From the NCBI GenBank assembly GCA_025531455.1, contig JAMYHL010000062.1:62001-126000 (forward strand): DNA of 64,000 nucleotides, read 5' to 3'. Positions 1-11,937 of the stretch are shown in pieces. Below the pieces are notes generated by a model. The model saw nothing but the letters and a program-made list of their open reading frames with translations. It ran no database searches and was not told the DNA's origin. The DNA is from Apiotrichum sp. Y4204. Lineage: Eukaryota > Basidiomycota > Tremellomycetes > Trichosporonales > Trichosporonaceae. Each line of letters opens with the position of its first letter. Positions within the stretch are counted from its first letter, which is position 1. The position numbers and the translations under genes were made by a program.

Positions 1-2348
1 GCACGCTGCTACGAACAAGATCAAGGCCACGTATGGAATGAGTTGGAATAAGGCTAACGCACAGCGCCGCATCTCGAGACGCGCAGCTGCACAAACTGAC
101 CCAGCTGTCTCAGTGCAAGAGAGACGAGCATGATGCCCTTGTGGCGGCTAAGGAAGTCTTTGACGACATCCTCCGCGACCTTCGCGCACAACAGCAGAAC
201 TCTGCAAAGCGACTTGAAGCTGCTCATGAAGAATTTGATAATTGCAAGCGTGCGATTCTTGGGCAAGAGGCGGAGTTTGGAAAGCTCGAACGCACCAATA
301 CCCATCTTCAAGACCGTCTCGAGGAACTCAAGTTGAAGTGAGTATATGTTCCACTGACAGCATTAACGTAGCCACCCTGGACTTCCGACAGCCGACTTCC
401 TCACTAAGGTGTTTGGCGACGATCCAGTTGCATACCGCGACCTCTGTGAAAAGGTCAAGGAACAGGACGAGCAGCTTGCGCAGTTCCGCATACGAATCGA
501 CGATGACCTCAAGATCATCGACACGCTTCGAGAGCGGCTCAGTGTCACCAAGGAGGAGCTTACTCAAACAACTGCGAGCCTGGAGACGGCAGAAACCTTC
601 CTAGCGAAGGTCGGTAAAGAGAAGCAGATGTAGGTGGTACATTAACCATTGCCTTCTAACCACCCAGTGCGGAAGAAGATAAGAAGAATTTAGAAACGCA
701 GCTCGCCGCCGTTCGCGCCATGCTCACGAAAGAGCGCGACATCTACCAAGAGGAGCGCACGAAATTTGACGACGAGCGCGTTGCGCTGCAAAAGGAACGC
801 GACCAGTTCAAGCATGAGCGCATCAAGTGGGAGACGGAAAATGGTGAACTCAAAGAAGCCCTCACAGCCACCAAGGCATCGTGGGATACCACTGCGGTCA
901 ACTTTGAGGCGCAAGAGAAGAAGTGGGAGCAAGAGGAGAGGAAAGCAGAGGCACAAGCCGCGGCACTACGGGGGGAGATTGATTCGTGGAAGGACCAAGC
1001 CAACGCCGCGGTGCGCGACAAGGAGAGGGCTGAGGCGCAGGCCGAGGAGCGATTGGTGCGTCATGAGGGGTGAACGAGTACTGATATCATAGAACCAGAT
1101 CCACCAACTGCGTGCCAAACTCGACGAGGAGAGGTCTCGCGCCAAACGGGCGGAGATGTCCCAAGATGTTCTCCAAGAGCAGCTTCTAAAGTTTGAAAAG
1201 ACGTCGAAGAACCTCGAGACACGGCTTATTGCTTTGACGACCAAGACCGCAGAAGACACCGGTCCTCTGATGAGTAAGGTAAGAGATGACTAACAAGTGA
1301 TGCTTCGTCTCACATCAGGTCTCCGAGCTGGAAGCGCGACTTGAGGAGAGGGAGATGGCCATTCAAGTCTTGCAGATTGACCTAGACGGCGCCAAGGAGA
1401 CTGAGATGAACATGTCCAACGCCAAAGACGACTTGGAGCAACAGGTGAGGAACTGTTATTGCTGTTGCTGATGGAAGCTGCAAATGGCTCTGGCTGAGAA
1501 AGCGGAGCTCGAGAATAATGCCAAGGTGGGTGTTATCCTGTCCTTAGCTCACGACAGCAACGCGAGAAGGAGAAGGATGGAAGAACCACGGTCGAACGAT
1601 ACAAAGAGGGCAGGCTGGTGAGTGAGAGCCAGATATATATCGTTAAACATTTGCTGACCCTCAGACTGAGGACGAGAAGGCATTCTACAAGCTTATCATT
1701 GGTTTGTGCCTTCAGGGACGCGTCTGACAATGCAGCTGAGGGTAGCAAGACGTTAACCGAAAAGGATAACAAGATCATCGAGGTATGTACGGCCCGCGAT
1801 AGATGAGTCTCCGGCTGACAGCAGTTGCAAAATAGTTTGCGCAAAGCACTCTCGCCCAGCAAGAAATCCAAGACGAGTAGTAATGCCAAGAGCAAGCAAG
1901 CTGCTAGTCCTGCAACGCCTGCCAAGGGTATTGGACCCACTGATGCCCAGCCTGTGGGTACCTGTTGTCTATCTGGGCATACACTCCCTCAGGCCACTGA
2001 CTGTAGAATGCCCCGGCCGGCCCGTCCACCATCAGAGACGGTTCATCGCCGCTCTCCGACGCCCCCGACCAGTCCGCTCCGTCCGGCCGAGCCTCGGGCA
2101 CACGCAAGCGCCCTCTCGCGGCCGTCGACGAGCCTGAGGCCAACGCCTCAGTTGTCACTGGCACCCAGCGCCGTGCCCGCGTGACCAAGCGCACCGCTAT
2201 GCGAGGTCGCGACGACAAGTCTGTGCGTGATGCAGTTTCCGTTCACTTCTCATGCTCACAGTAGGCCCAATCCTCGGCAACGACTGTCGACCCGATGGAT
2301 CTCTCGTCCCCTCCAGCCGTGGTCTCCAAGTTTAGACATCGCTACTGA
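1..2348 (+). CDS. Coiled-coil protein, C-terminal part (5' end outside window)
   Basis: The gene enters the window already in frame: the first 30 bases read as coding, then a 34-nt intron (donor GTATGG, acceptor CTAACGCACAG) leads into a long Glu/Lys/Gln/Arg-rich heptad region. About ten short introns interrupt it, for example near 340-390, 632-668, 1051-1097 and 2222-2267. Nearly the whole protein to about 1850 is predicted coiled coil. The tail is basic and Ser/Pro-rich (KKSKTSSNAKSKQAASPATP), followed by acidic and Arg/Lys-rich stretches typical of a nuclear protein, and ends with DLSSPPAVVSKFRHRY before TGA at 2346-2348. I do not recognise the family. A spindle-pole, kinetochore or nuclear scaffold role would fit but is only inference. 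Small internal exons around 1500-1800 are uncertain. Confidence 0.75.
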
Positions 2349-2482
2349 CGAGGACCCCACGAACACGTCCTGTACTATCCTGTGATCTGTATGTCCAGCC
2401 CACCTTCCGTATCATGTATGCATGTGTGTAGCAGACACGACATAAAACAATATAACACCGATCTCATCGTACAACATCTCGT

Positions 2483-5400
2483 CTACTTGCCAATAACATC
2501 CGCAACGCTCACAAACGCAACCTCGCCATCGCCCTTGTCCGTGAGTACCTGGTGCACGAGCCCCGTCTGTGCAATCGCAAGATGGAGCAGGCTGCGGTCC
2601 GGAATCCCGAGCGCCGCTGCCGTCAGCACAATTTTTGAATATCAAACCCACCCTTGGCGGCCCGCTCGATGAGCACCGCATCGCGCAGGCGCATATCCCG
2701 TACAGCCTTTTCGGCGCTCTCGCGCGCCGCGCCCCCCGCAAGGATCCCACACGCGTGGCCAAGGAACGCGACCTCGTCCGCCGCCCATCCTTCGTCCTTT
2801 GCTTGGCGACTGAGCGCACTCGCGCGGCTCAGCGCGCTCGCATCCAGATCACTCCCCTCATCCTCGTTGTCGAGATCCATGCCCTCCGCGCGGGCAGCCT
2901 CGGACGCAAGCGCCGCAAACTCGTATACCCTTATGCGGCGGGACACGGCGACGTCCAAGGGAAGCGAGCCGAGGAGGCGGAGCGGCATGCGCGGTGTGCC
3001 CTCTGCGTTCAGTGCACGGGAGACGGCCGCGACGCCCGCCGCGGGGGAGGGATACTCTGATATCGGGACGTCGGGATCCGCGGGGGCCGCGGCCGGGGTA
3101 CATGTCGGGGGCGGGATCCAGCCTCGTGCGGCCATGTCGCGCTTCACGAGGGACAGCGCGCCGCTTCCGCTCGACGCAAGATAGTCTAGCACGAGGACTG
3201 CCTGGGCGTGTTCCCCCTTATTGGCGAACGGACTGCCCTCCGGAAGTGGGGGCGCGTCGGGCCTGATACGCGGGGCTACGCCCGCGATGCGCGGCACGCG
3301 GCCTTGGTGGTTGTCTGAGAAACTCTGTGGCGGGCGCGCAAGCTGGCTGCGTACCCTGTCGCGAATCTGGCGTGCGTGCGCGTCAATGTCGTACTTGAAT
3401 GGACCGGAGAGGTTGATTGCTGCCGCCTCGCCGGCGCTCTGCATCCCGACCGCAACGTGCAGGCGTTGCGGGAGGGACTGGAAGACGTGTCCCTGCAGCA
3501 CGCCGTTGCGTGTGAGAAACGCGCGGGACTGCGTGTAGTCGATCCCGAGGCCGACGATCTCGCCCACTGTTGTTAGCCAGATATGAGGGGTCGCAGCTGC
3601 TTCAGAGTAGCCAGCTGCGCAGGTCGCGCGTCGCGCTCCGCGCTCCGCGCTCCGCGACTCACCCGTCCACGGCTCGGAGAACTCGCGCCCCTCGCCGACC
3701 TGCTCGAATATCTTGCCGTCGTCGCCGTGCCACCCCCACGTGCCGATATCCCACCCGACGAGGCGGCGCAGGTCCGCGTCGCCGAGCATAAACCCAAGGG
3801 TAATGTTCGCGCCCTTGCCAGTACACAGCACCTCTGCCTCGAAGTAGAAGACGCCAATGCCGGGAGGGATGGGGAGTGTCGTGCGCACAGCACACGAGTC
3901 GTCCATGTGCCCTGTTATATCGTTACCGCGCCACTCGGCAAAGGCGATCCGGTGCCGCCCGTCGGACATTGGGGTGATTTCCAGATGTGACTGTGCGTCT
4001 GGCTGGTCAAACTCCAGTGGGAGATCGGCAGAGAGGGGAAGAGTGGTGTAGGAGATATAGCTGGGGCGGGGCATTGTGCGTTTCCGGCGTTTGGCAGAGG
4101 ATGTCTCGGCGTCGTCGTCGGGTCGCGGGCGGGTCTCGCCCACGACGATCGGGGCAGGGACGCGTGCGAGGAGGTCGATATTCGTCGGCGGGAGAGCCGA
4201 CGCCGGCCGCGACGCCGACGGCGCGTCCATGCTGATCTCCTCCGTGTCCCAGTCAGGGGCGATTTCGCGGCTGGCGCGGAAGCTTTGTCGGCGGCGGTTG
4301 AACCCGCCGCGGGAAAGGGCGGCACCGGAATCTGGCGGCGTGCCCCATCCGTCGAGGTACAGTGGGTCGAGAACGTTTGCCGCTTGCCCGGTTCCAGAGC
4401 CTTCGGCCCGCCGCGTCAGGTACATTCCCCAGCGGTCGTCGTCGTCGCTGTCCGGATCGCCGAGCATGTCCCAGATATGATCGTCGCCACCGCCCGGCGG
4501 CGAGATGTCCATCGGATCAAAGCCGTACATGACCTGCCTCGGGCGCTCGCCTGTGCGCCGCCGACGCAGAACCGTCGTCGCCATTCGCTCGTTGCGTTCA
4601 CTGTTGCCCTCGGTGCGGTCCGCATTCCGGCGGTCGCGGGTGTCGGCCGTCGCGTTTGCGTTCGCGCTTGCACTCGCGGTTGCGCTTGCGTTTAGCCTAT
4701 ACGTTGCAGTGTTCGCGGCAGTGCTGCTCCCAGCCTCTGCTGCATTTTGGCTACTGTCAACTATCACGTTGTCACTGGTACTGGTGCGTGCAGCGGGTGC
4801 AGCGGGCGCAGACTCCGCCGGGGTGGTGCGCTCGCGACCCAGACTCCGAGAAGGGACATATGACACCCACGAGAAGTGGCTTCCAGAGGGAACGATCTGC
4901 TGCTGCTGCTGGCGCGGGCGCGGCGCCGTGTCCTGGAGGATCGTCCTGCGTGCGCGGTTGGCCGGAGGGTCGTCGGCTGTAGATGCGGCAGTCAGCGTGC
5001 TTGTGGTATTTGCTATCGCCTCTGCGCGCGTTGTCGCCCGGCTCGGGGGAGAGGTATTGGCACCAGAATTTCCAACGTTTACGGGCAGGCGCCGGTGCGT
5101 GTCCCGCGCCGCTGTCCAAGGGAACACCTCGCGGAAGCGGCGACGATCGCGCTCGAGCTCGTCATGGTCACGGTCGCGGAGGTTGGTCGTGCTCTGGTTG
5201 GACCAGACGGTGCCCAGCCCGCGGGGATGGGGATCGCGGGCGCGCGATGGTGGCGAAGATCGCGGGGCGCCTGGCGGCGTGCCGAGAAACTGGTCGAGGG
5301 AGAGGGTTGGGAGGGAGTCAGGCGCGGAATCTGGCGCCGGAGCGTTGCGCGCACCACTCCCGCTACTCGGCCCCGCGGCGTTGCGCTCCGCCGTTGCGGC

Positions 5401-5538
5401 AATGTAGTCGCTCACAAGGGAGCGGGAGACGCGGGCATGCCGCCGCACACCGACGTTTCCGCTTGGCTGGGTCGGGTCCGAAAAGAGGTCAATGAGCGTC
5501 TGCGGGACCTCGATATCGTCCTCGTACAGGCGCTGCAT
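2483..5538 (-). CDS. SPRY-domain protein, RanBP9/Gid1 (Vid30)-like
   Basis: About 980 residues. The first 500 residues are low-complexity and disordered (Ala/Ser/Arg/Thr-rich, a Gln run, DDDD stretches). A SPRY domain follows at roughly residues 540-740, with the RanBP9-type signature GWHGDDGKIF and later GIDYTQSRAFLTRNG and VGMQSAGE. A LisH-like helix pair (VLVLDYLASSGSGALSLV) and a helical C-terminus resembling a CTLH/CRA region complete the order seen in Gid1/Vid30. Those proteins are the scaffold and substrate-adaptor-binding subunit of the GID/CTLH ubiquitin ligase, which degrades gluconeogenic enzymes in yeast. Two introns are called: 3567-3662 (its retention would add 32 in-frame residues inside SPRY) and 2617-2651. 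Without the second, the protein would stop at 2623; with it the end reads SVADVIGK. The start at 5538 was chosen because upstream in-frame sequence is low-complexity, UTR-like. The CRA assignment is weak. Confidence 0.72.
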
Positions 5539-6327
5539 GGGGTGCTGTGTCCTGTGATGATAGATGTGGGTTGTGCCAGGGCAAGGGGGGTGATGCTGTA
5601 GAGGTTGAGGCTGTGGCGAGGGTGATAGAGAGAGTTGAGATGAGTGGGAAATGAGATGGGAGATGGGGAGATGAGTGGGCTCGACGACGGCTCGAAGCGA
5701 TTGAAGAATGACGGCGATCAAGGACAGATGATGGTATGCTGGGCAGACGCGGGTGGCGGTTTAGAATCAAGGGTAATGATAATGGTCTGTGTCTAATCAC
5801 TCCCCTCGTCTCTCTTCCTAAAGCACTTTTCTAATGGCCCACTTGCTCTCTGCACCCCCCACTCTGCGCGACGCGTCTTGTGCTCGAGTCGTTCTCCGGT
5901 CGTCGTCTGATCCGCTTTCATCATCATCCCATCCTCTGCCCATCGCGAAGCACCTTGTGCATCCATCTCTCCACATCCTCCACCTTTATTCCCATCCGCA
6001 ACCCCCTACTCGCTTCTCGCCGCCCGTCGTTCTTGCGGAAACACAGCATTCCACACTCCTATTGGATCCTGTCGCCACGGACGTGCCACCGCCCCCCCTC
6101 GGCCGCGCGTGAACCACCAACATTACTAGACTTTTGCTCGGACACGCCCTCTCCCCTGCCCCCGCCCTAGCATTTGCTCTTATCTCGTCGCCTGGCTCCC
6201 GGCCCTTTTCGGAGCACTCCGTTATCGATTACTGCCGCGCTGCAAGGTTTCTTCTCCGTTCAGTCCCTTTTTGCGATTCCTCTTGTTTGTTCCGGGCGCC
6301 TGTGTGCCCCGTCTCCCCGGTGCTTAG
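5539..6327. other. Divergent intergenic region (SPRY gene / Yta7)
   Basis: This 789-bp spacer separates two genes transcribed away from each other. It is rich in pyrimidine tracts on the + strand (many CCT/CTC/TCC), as expected for 5' UTR and core promoter of a basidiomycete gene. No clear TATA box, RNA gene or conserved reading frame was found. Confidence 0.5.
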
Positions 6328-9300
6328 ATGTCGAACCATACGGGATATCCGTCTGGCTTTCCGCACCAGCATCCACAGCAGCACGCGCATGCGCACGCGT
6401 TTCCGCCGCACAATTTGCAGCATCTGTACCCCGCGGGCAGCAGCAGTCCGGGGAGCAGGCACGCGCTCGGTGGCAGCGCCGGTGAAAACAACAATAATAT
6501 TAGTCACCACCCGGGTATTAACTCGTTGCCTGGTGGCGGAGTGTTTTCACCACAGTTTCCCTACCACCAACAGTCACCGCCGCTCGGAGGTGGGCCGCAA
6601 GCATCCTTCCAGTCTGGAGAGTACTCTGACGCCGCGTTTGTGTACGGCGGCGCGGGAGGCGGAGGCGATAGTGGCTGGGCATACGGAAGTGACTTGAATG
6701 GTGTCCAGGGATTCCGCGCACCACCACTGTACAGTCCCCAGCCTGGAGCACCAGCACCAGCACCAGCCAGCCAGGCACCACTGCTGGGTGGATTCAATTC
6801 GTCGTCGACTTCGACTCCTCCAACATCCTCTTCTGCAACATCCCATCTCTACTATCCATCCACAACAACAGCACAACAACAACAACATCCACAACAGCTA
6901 GGCTTTGCATCCCCGTCCCCAGGAACACCCCAGCTCTCAGCAGCAGCCCGTAGCCCACATTTATACGCTGCCGCATACGCCCCAATTGCAACACCGCCGC
7001 CCGGCGTAGCCCCTGCCGTCACCGCTCAGCAGGCCTTTTCCCAGCCCGCGCCTCATCTCTCCCCTCCCCTACACCACAACCCTATTGTTATCCCAACCCC
7101 GCCCTCGGCGCAGTGGCAACAACAACAACAGCTGTTGCAACAACAGCTGCAACAGCAAGGACAGCAACACGCCCCTCCCCCTGACAACACACCGCCCCAG
7201 GCCTTGCCAGAAGGCCCACCCGCCATCGTGTCGGCCTCTCCCACAAACAATAGCCATCCACTCGACAACAATCCCGTAGCTGCTCCCCACATCCCCAGGA
7301 TCAAGCTCCGACTTCCGGTAGCCTCCACCTCCACTTCCACCATGCCGTCCCGGCGGCGAGCGTCGCGGACAGCCTCCGCCGCACCGGCGGGCGAGGCTCC
7401 AGCAGCACAATCCACCGGACGCCCTCGCCGTGGTGCAACCAAAATCAACTATGCGCAGGACAGCGACGATGGTGATTTTGAAGCACACTCGCCGTCGCCA
7501 TCGCCTCGTGCACCGGAACCCGCACCAACACGCTCGTCACGCCGCCCAACACGCAGCACGCGGTCGTCGAGAGTCGAGCATGATGGGGATGACGAGGAGT
7601 TTGGCGAGGCCGACTATGTCCCGCAACCAACACACTCCCATGCGACTCGCCGCTCCAGTCGCGCCGCTGCGGCCGCTGCTCCGCCGGTCACAAAGACCCC
7701 TGAGCCAGAGTTTGCGGACGCCGACGACTTTGAGGGCAAGATGTTGACCACCAGCCCCGTCATCGAGCCGGTCACACGTGCGACGAAGCGGAAAGGGCGG
7801 TACATAGCGGATCCCGACGACGAGGACGAGTTTGAACCCGCAGCAAACGGCGAAGGGGATGAGGATGCTGAGAAGCCGCGGAGCCAACGCTCTCGTGGTG
7901 CTCGCCACTCGTCCGCCGATGCCGAGTCCTTTGCACCCTCCGATTCGGCATCGCCCTCTCCGTCATCCAGTCCAGAACCAGTGGCTGACGACTATGAGGA
8001 TGAAGATGAGCCGTCCTTGGCTGACAGCCCACCGCGCCGGACCCGCCAGAGCCTGCGTTCCGCTCCTCGAGCAGCAGCGGCACGCATGACACGCAACTCG
8101 CGCCGTGCCGACTCTGAGGAAGAAACCGGTGGCCGCCGCAATCTCCGCAAACGCAACAATGTCGACTACACCCTCCCCCCGATCGACATGACTGCCGAGC
8201 TGGCTGCCGCTGAGCGGCAGGCGGAGGCCGTCCGCGCGATGGGCGGTCCACGGGGCGCACCGCGCTTTGGATTCGCGGCCATGAACAAGCTCCCTTGGAT
8301 GTCCAAGGGGCGCGACAACATGGCGCAGGCCATGGGAGATCCCGACTCTTCAGATTCTGTGAGCTAAGCGTCGATTTTCAAGCTGACAACAGGACGATAA
8401 TCTCCAAATGGCCGGCCCGTCGCGCGCCGCAGGACCAGGTCCCGCTGGGCCCAATGTCCCGGGACCCACGGACGTTCCCAACTATGGTCGCTTCAATCCC
8501 AAGTCCTGTGCGTACAGTTGATATTCCATGATTGCCGCGATGGTTGGCTGACTTGTAGCGACGGCCGATGCTGATCCCTTGGGCGTCGATGTCAACGTCA
8601 CCTTTGATCGTGTGGGAGGGTTGGATAACCACATTGACCAGCTCAAGGAGATGGTTGCACTGCCGTTGCTGTACCCCGAGCTGTTTAAGCAGTTTGGCAT
8701 TATTCCGCCCCGCGGCGTCCTCTTCCATGGTCCGCCGGGTACGGGTAAGACTCTCCTTGCCCGTGCGCTCGCTGCCTCGTGCAGCAACGGGAACACGAAG
8801 ATCTGTGAGTGCGGAGGCCGTGGCTGTTGCTGACCGTAGCCTTCTTCATGCGCAAGGGTGCCGATGTGCTGTCAAAATGGGTCGGTGAGGCAGAGCGCCA
8901 GCTGCGCATGCTCTTCGAGGAGGCACGCGCGTCGCAGCCGAGTATCATCTTCTTCGACGAGATCGACGGCTTGGCGCCGGTGCGAAGCAGTAAGCAGGAC
9001 CAAATCCACGCGAGTCTCGTCTCAACGCTGCTCGCTCTCATGGACGGTATGGACGGCCGCGGGCAGGTGATCGTCATTGGAGCAACGAACCGTCCCGACG
9101 CCGTGGACCCCGCGCTGCGCCGTCCTGGTCGCTTCGACCGCGAGTTCTACTTCCCGCTCCCTAACCTCGATGCGCGGCGACAGATCATCAAGATCAACAC
9201 GCGCGAGTGGTCACCCCAGCTGCCAGAGGACATGCTCGACACGCTTGCCGTTCTTACCAAGGGCTATGGCGGTGCTGACCTGCGTGCCTTGTCCACAGAG

Positions 9301-11716
9301 GCTGCGCTGAACGCGATTCAGCGAAGGTATCCCCAGATATACAAGACCAACGACAGGTTGCTTGTCGAGCCTGGGTCCATCCATGTGCAGCCAAAGGACT
9401 TTATGCTTGCAGTGAAGAGTGAGTTGCTGTTCCTGCTCCATCAACTGACAGCAGAAATCATTCCTTCCTCCGCTCGCTCCACATCCTCTGCGGCAATCCA
9501 GTTGCCCAAGCAGCTCGTACCCCTTCTCCAAGACGACCTCGACCGGCTAAAGACGGCTGTGGACCGGGCACTCCCGCCAGTGAAGAACCGCACGGCGCTC
9601 GAGGAGGCTCAGTACGAGGACGATGAGGGGGATACATTCGAGAAGGAGCTCATGCTGCAGTGTAAGTTACTCAGAGTGGATCGTGCTGACATTAGCGCTT
9701 GACAAGCTGCGGACATACCGCCCGCGTCTGTTGGTGTACGGCCCACATGGAGCTGGTCAGACGTACCTCGGCCCTGCAATTCTGCATCATCTCGAGGGCT
9801 TCCACGTCCAAGCCTTCGATCTCGCAACGTTGATGAGCGATTCGACACGGACTACCGAAGCCGCGATTGTGCAGCTCTTCGTCGAGGCCAAGCGCCACCA
9901 GCCCAGTATCATCTTCATCCCGTCACTGTCGCAGTGGGCGTCGACCGTGTCCGACACTGCGCGTGCAACCACGCGTGCCCTACTGGATGGCATCCCGCCA
10001 TCAGATCCCGTCCTCCTGCTTGCCATCGTGGATGGCCCGTTGAGCAGTCTCCCGTCAGACGTCCGCGGGTGGTTCGGATATGGAACTGAGAACCGCATCG
10101 AGTTGAGGAAACCATCAGCCGTGAGTTGTTCGGGTGTGCTCTAACTCACACTGCAGACCCAGCGCGACCAGTTCTTTGCCGAGCTGCTCTCCTCCGTCGA
10201 GCGTAAACCGACAGACTTCCCGGATGGTGTCCCGCGGAAAAAGCGTGTGCTCGAGGTTCTTCCCCTTGCTGAGCCGCTTCCGCCCCGTCAACCGACACAG
10301 GCCGAGGTCGCCCGCGATCTGGAGCGCGATAGTGCCGCAAGGAACATGATGACGCTCAGCTTTACCTCGCTGGTGTCCGACTTTGCGAGAAAGTACCGCC
10401 GTCCGGTGGCGCTGGCCAAGGAGGCAGCGTTTATGCGAGCACAGTTCGAGAGTGAACAGGCCCAGCAAGTGGCCGCTGAAGAGCGAGCCGCGCAGGCGAT
10501 TCTCAACGGCAGCATCCCTCCTGTGGTTGAGCCCGCTGTTCCGGGCGTCCCCGACGCAGCTGCCGTCCCGCCGCCGCCAGAACTTGTGAACGGCGGACCG
10601 GCGCTGATGGAGATCAGTGGTGAGGCGCCTGTCGCCCAACTGGCTATCGTTCCGCCCGTCGCCCTTCCGGATACCCAGGAGAACGTCGTGATCGAGTCAT
10701 TTACATCAACCGAGCCCACGTTGCCTCCTCCGCCTGCCGCTGCTCCGACTCTCCCGGCTATCCAGGCGGTGCTCGCCCGGGAGACTGTCGAGGGGAGTGC
10801 GCAACCGTCCGAGGCGGCGTCCACTCACAAGATCGAGGCGCATAACATCGACATCGACATTATGCAGCACAAGCTCATCAAGCACAAGTACTACACGCCC
10901 GGCGAATTCCTGGCGGATATTGCGCTGATTGAGGAGAACGCCAGGCACATCGGCGGCGCCGAGCAGCTCAAGGTCAGCGAGATGTGCGCGTTTGCCAAGG
11001 CGCACGTGCAGACGTTTGACCCGAAGTGGAACCCCGAGTTTGAGCGGTACTCGCAGCGCATGCGGGAGCGCAAGGCCGAGCGGAAAGCGAAGCGCGAGAA
11101 GGAGCGTGCAGAGGCAGACGCCAAGGAGAAGGAGCGCGAGCCGGCGAACGGGTCTGTCGAGGCTGGTGCAGGCGACGAGGCGGCCGGTGCCAACGGTAAC
11201 GGTAACGGTAACGGCCACAAGCGTGTGCGGGAGGATGACGAGACGCACGGCCCTGCGAAGCGCGCGCGCGAGGACGAGATGGATGTCGACCCGATCGAGT
11301 CGATCCAGAACGGCACGCAGCTCACGCGTGTCGAGTCTATACAGTCCATTCCGGCAACGCAGCCGCAGACAACGTCCCCCAAGGCGCAAGAGGCAGCAAA
11401 GGAGGCGACGCCGAAACCGCCCACTCCAGCAGCCAAGTCGCCGACGCCAGCGCCAGTGTACCCGCCATTCGTCGTTCCCGCCAGCGAGCTGCAGCACCTC
11501 GCGACCGTCCTCCGCGACGACACTGCGCCGCTCAACGTCGAGGAGCTGGAGCAGCTGCGCGCGACGCTGCTCGACTGCGTGTGGCGCGCGCGCACAGAGT
11601 GGGACCGCGGGGCGCTGCTCAAGGACATGAGCGCGCGTGCGAGGGAGTTCATCGCCGAGGTCAAGGAGGTGCGCGAGATGGAGCGGCGCGAGCGCATGCG
11701 CGAGGCGCTTTATTAG
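6328..11716 (+). CDS. YTA7: Yta7/ATAD2-type chromatin AAA-ATPase with bromodomain
   Basis: Roughly 1,720 residues from seven exons. The first exon (6328-8358) codes a 677-residue disordered arm, rich in Gln/Pro/Ser and then in acidic and Arg-Ser blocks. AAA domain 1 has Walker A GPPGTGKT (about residue 775), Walker [10 protein letters not shown], sensor 1 IGATNRPD and arginine-finger [15 protein letters not shown] domain 2 is degenerate: Walker A reads GPHGAGQT (Lys to Gln) and the Walker B position reads [11 protein letters not shown] bromodomain-like segment (around [20 protein letters not shown]) and a long charged tail follow. This order is that of Yta7/Abo1/ATAD2, hexameric factors that bind acetylated chromatin and handle histone H3-H4. 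An inactive second AAA ring is known for the family. All introns are 34-60 nt with CTGAC or CTAAC branch sites, and each joins frames correctly. Confidence 0.93.
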
Positions 11717-11937
11717 TATATAGGTATAGCAGTATTGGGTGCATTGGATACGCCGTAGATGAGATGTAGACATGAAGTGTGGTAGTACATGCAGTTTAGT
11801 GGTATGGTTTTCTCAAACTGTTGCGGCTGCAGATAATGGTATCACAACGACGCTGCATCATCTTCAGACCTACGAACCCCATGATATAGCACGAATACAA
11901 GCTGGCTACTAGTGGAACCTTTTGCCTCCCGCCTCGC

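Noticed and set aside
4505..5407. 300-codon open frame on the + strand with a hydrophobic segment
   Set aside because: It is antisense to the disordered N-terminal half of the SPRY gene; Ala/Val runs arise from opposite-strand GC-rich codons.
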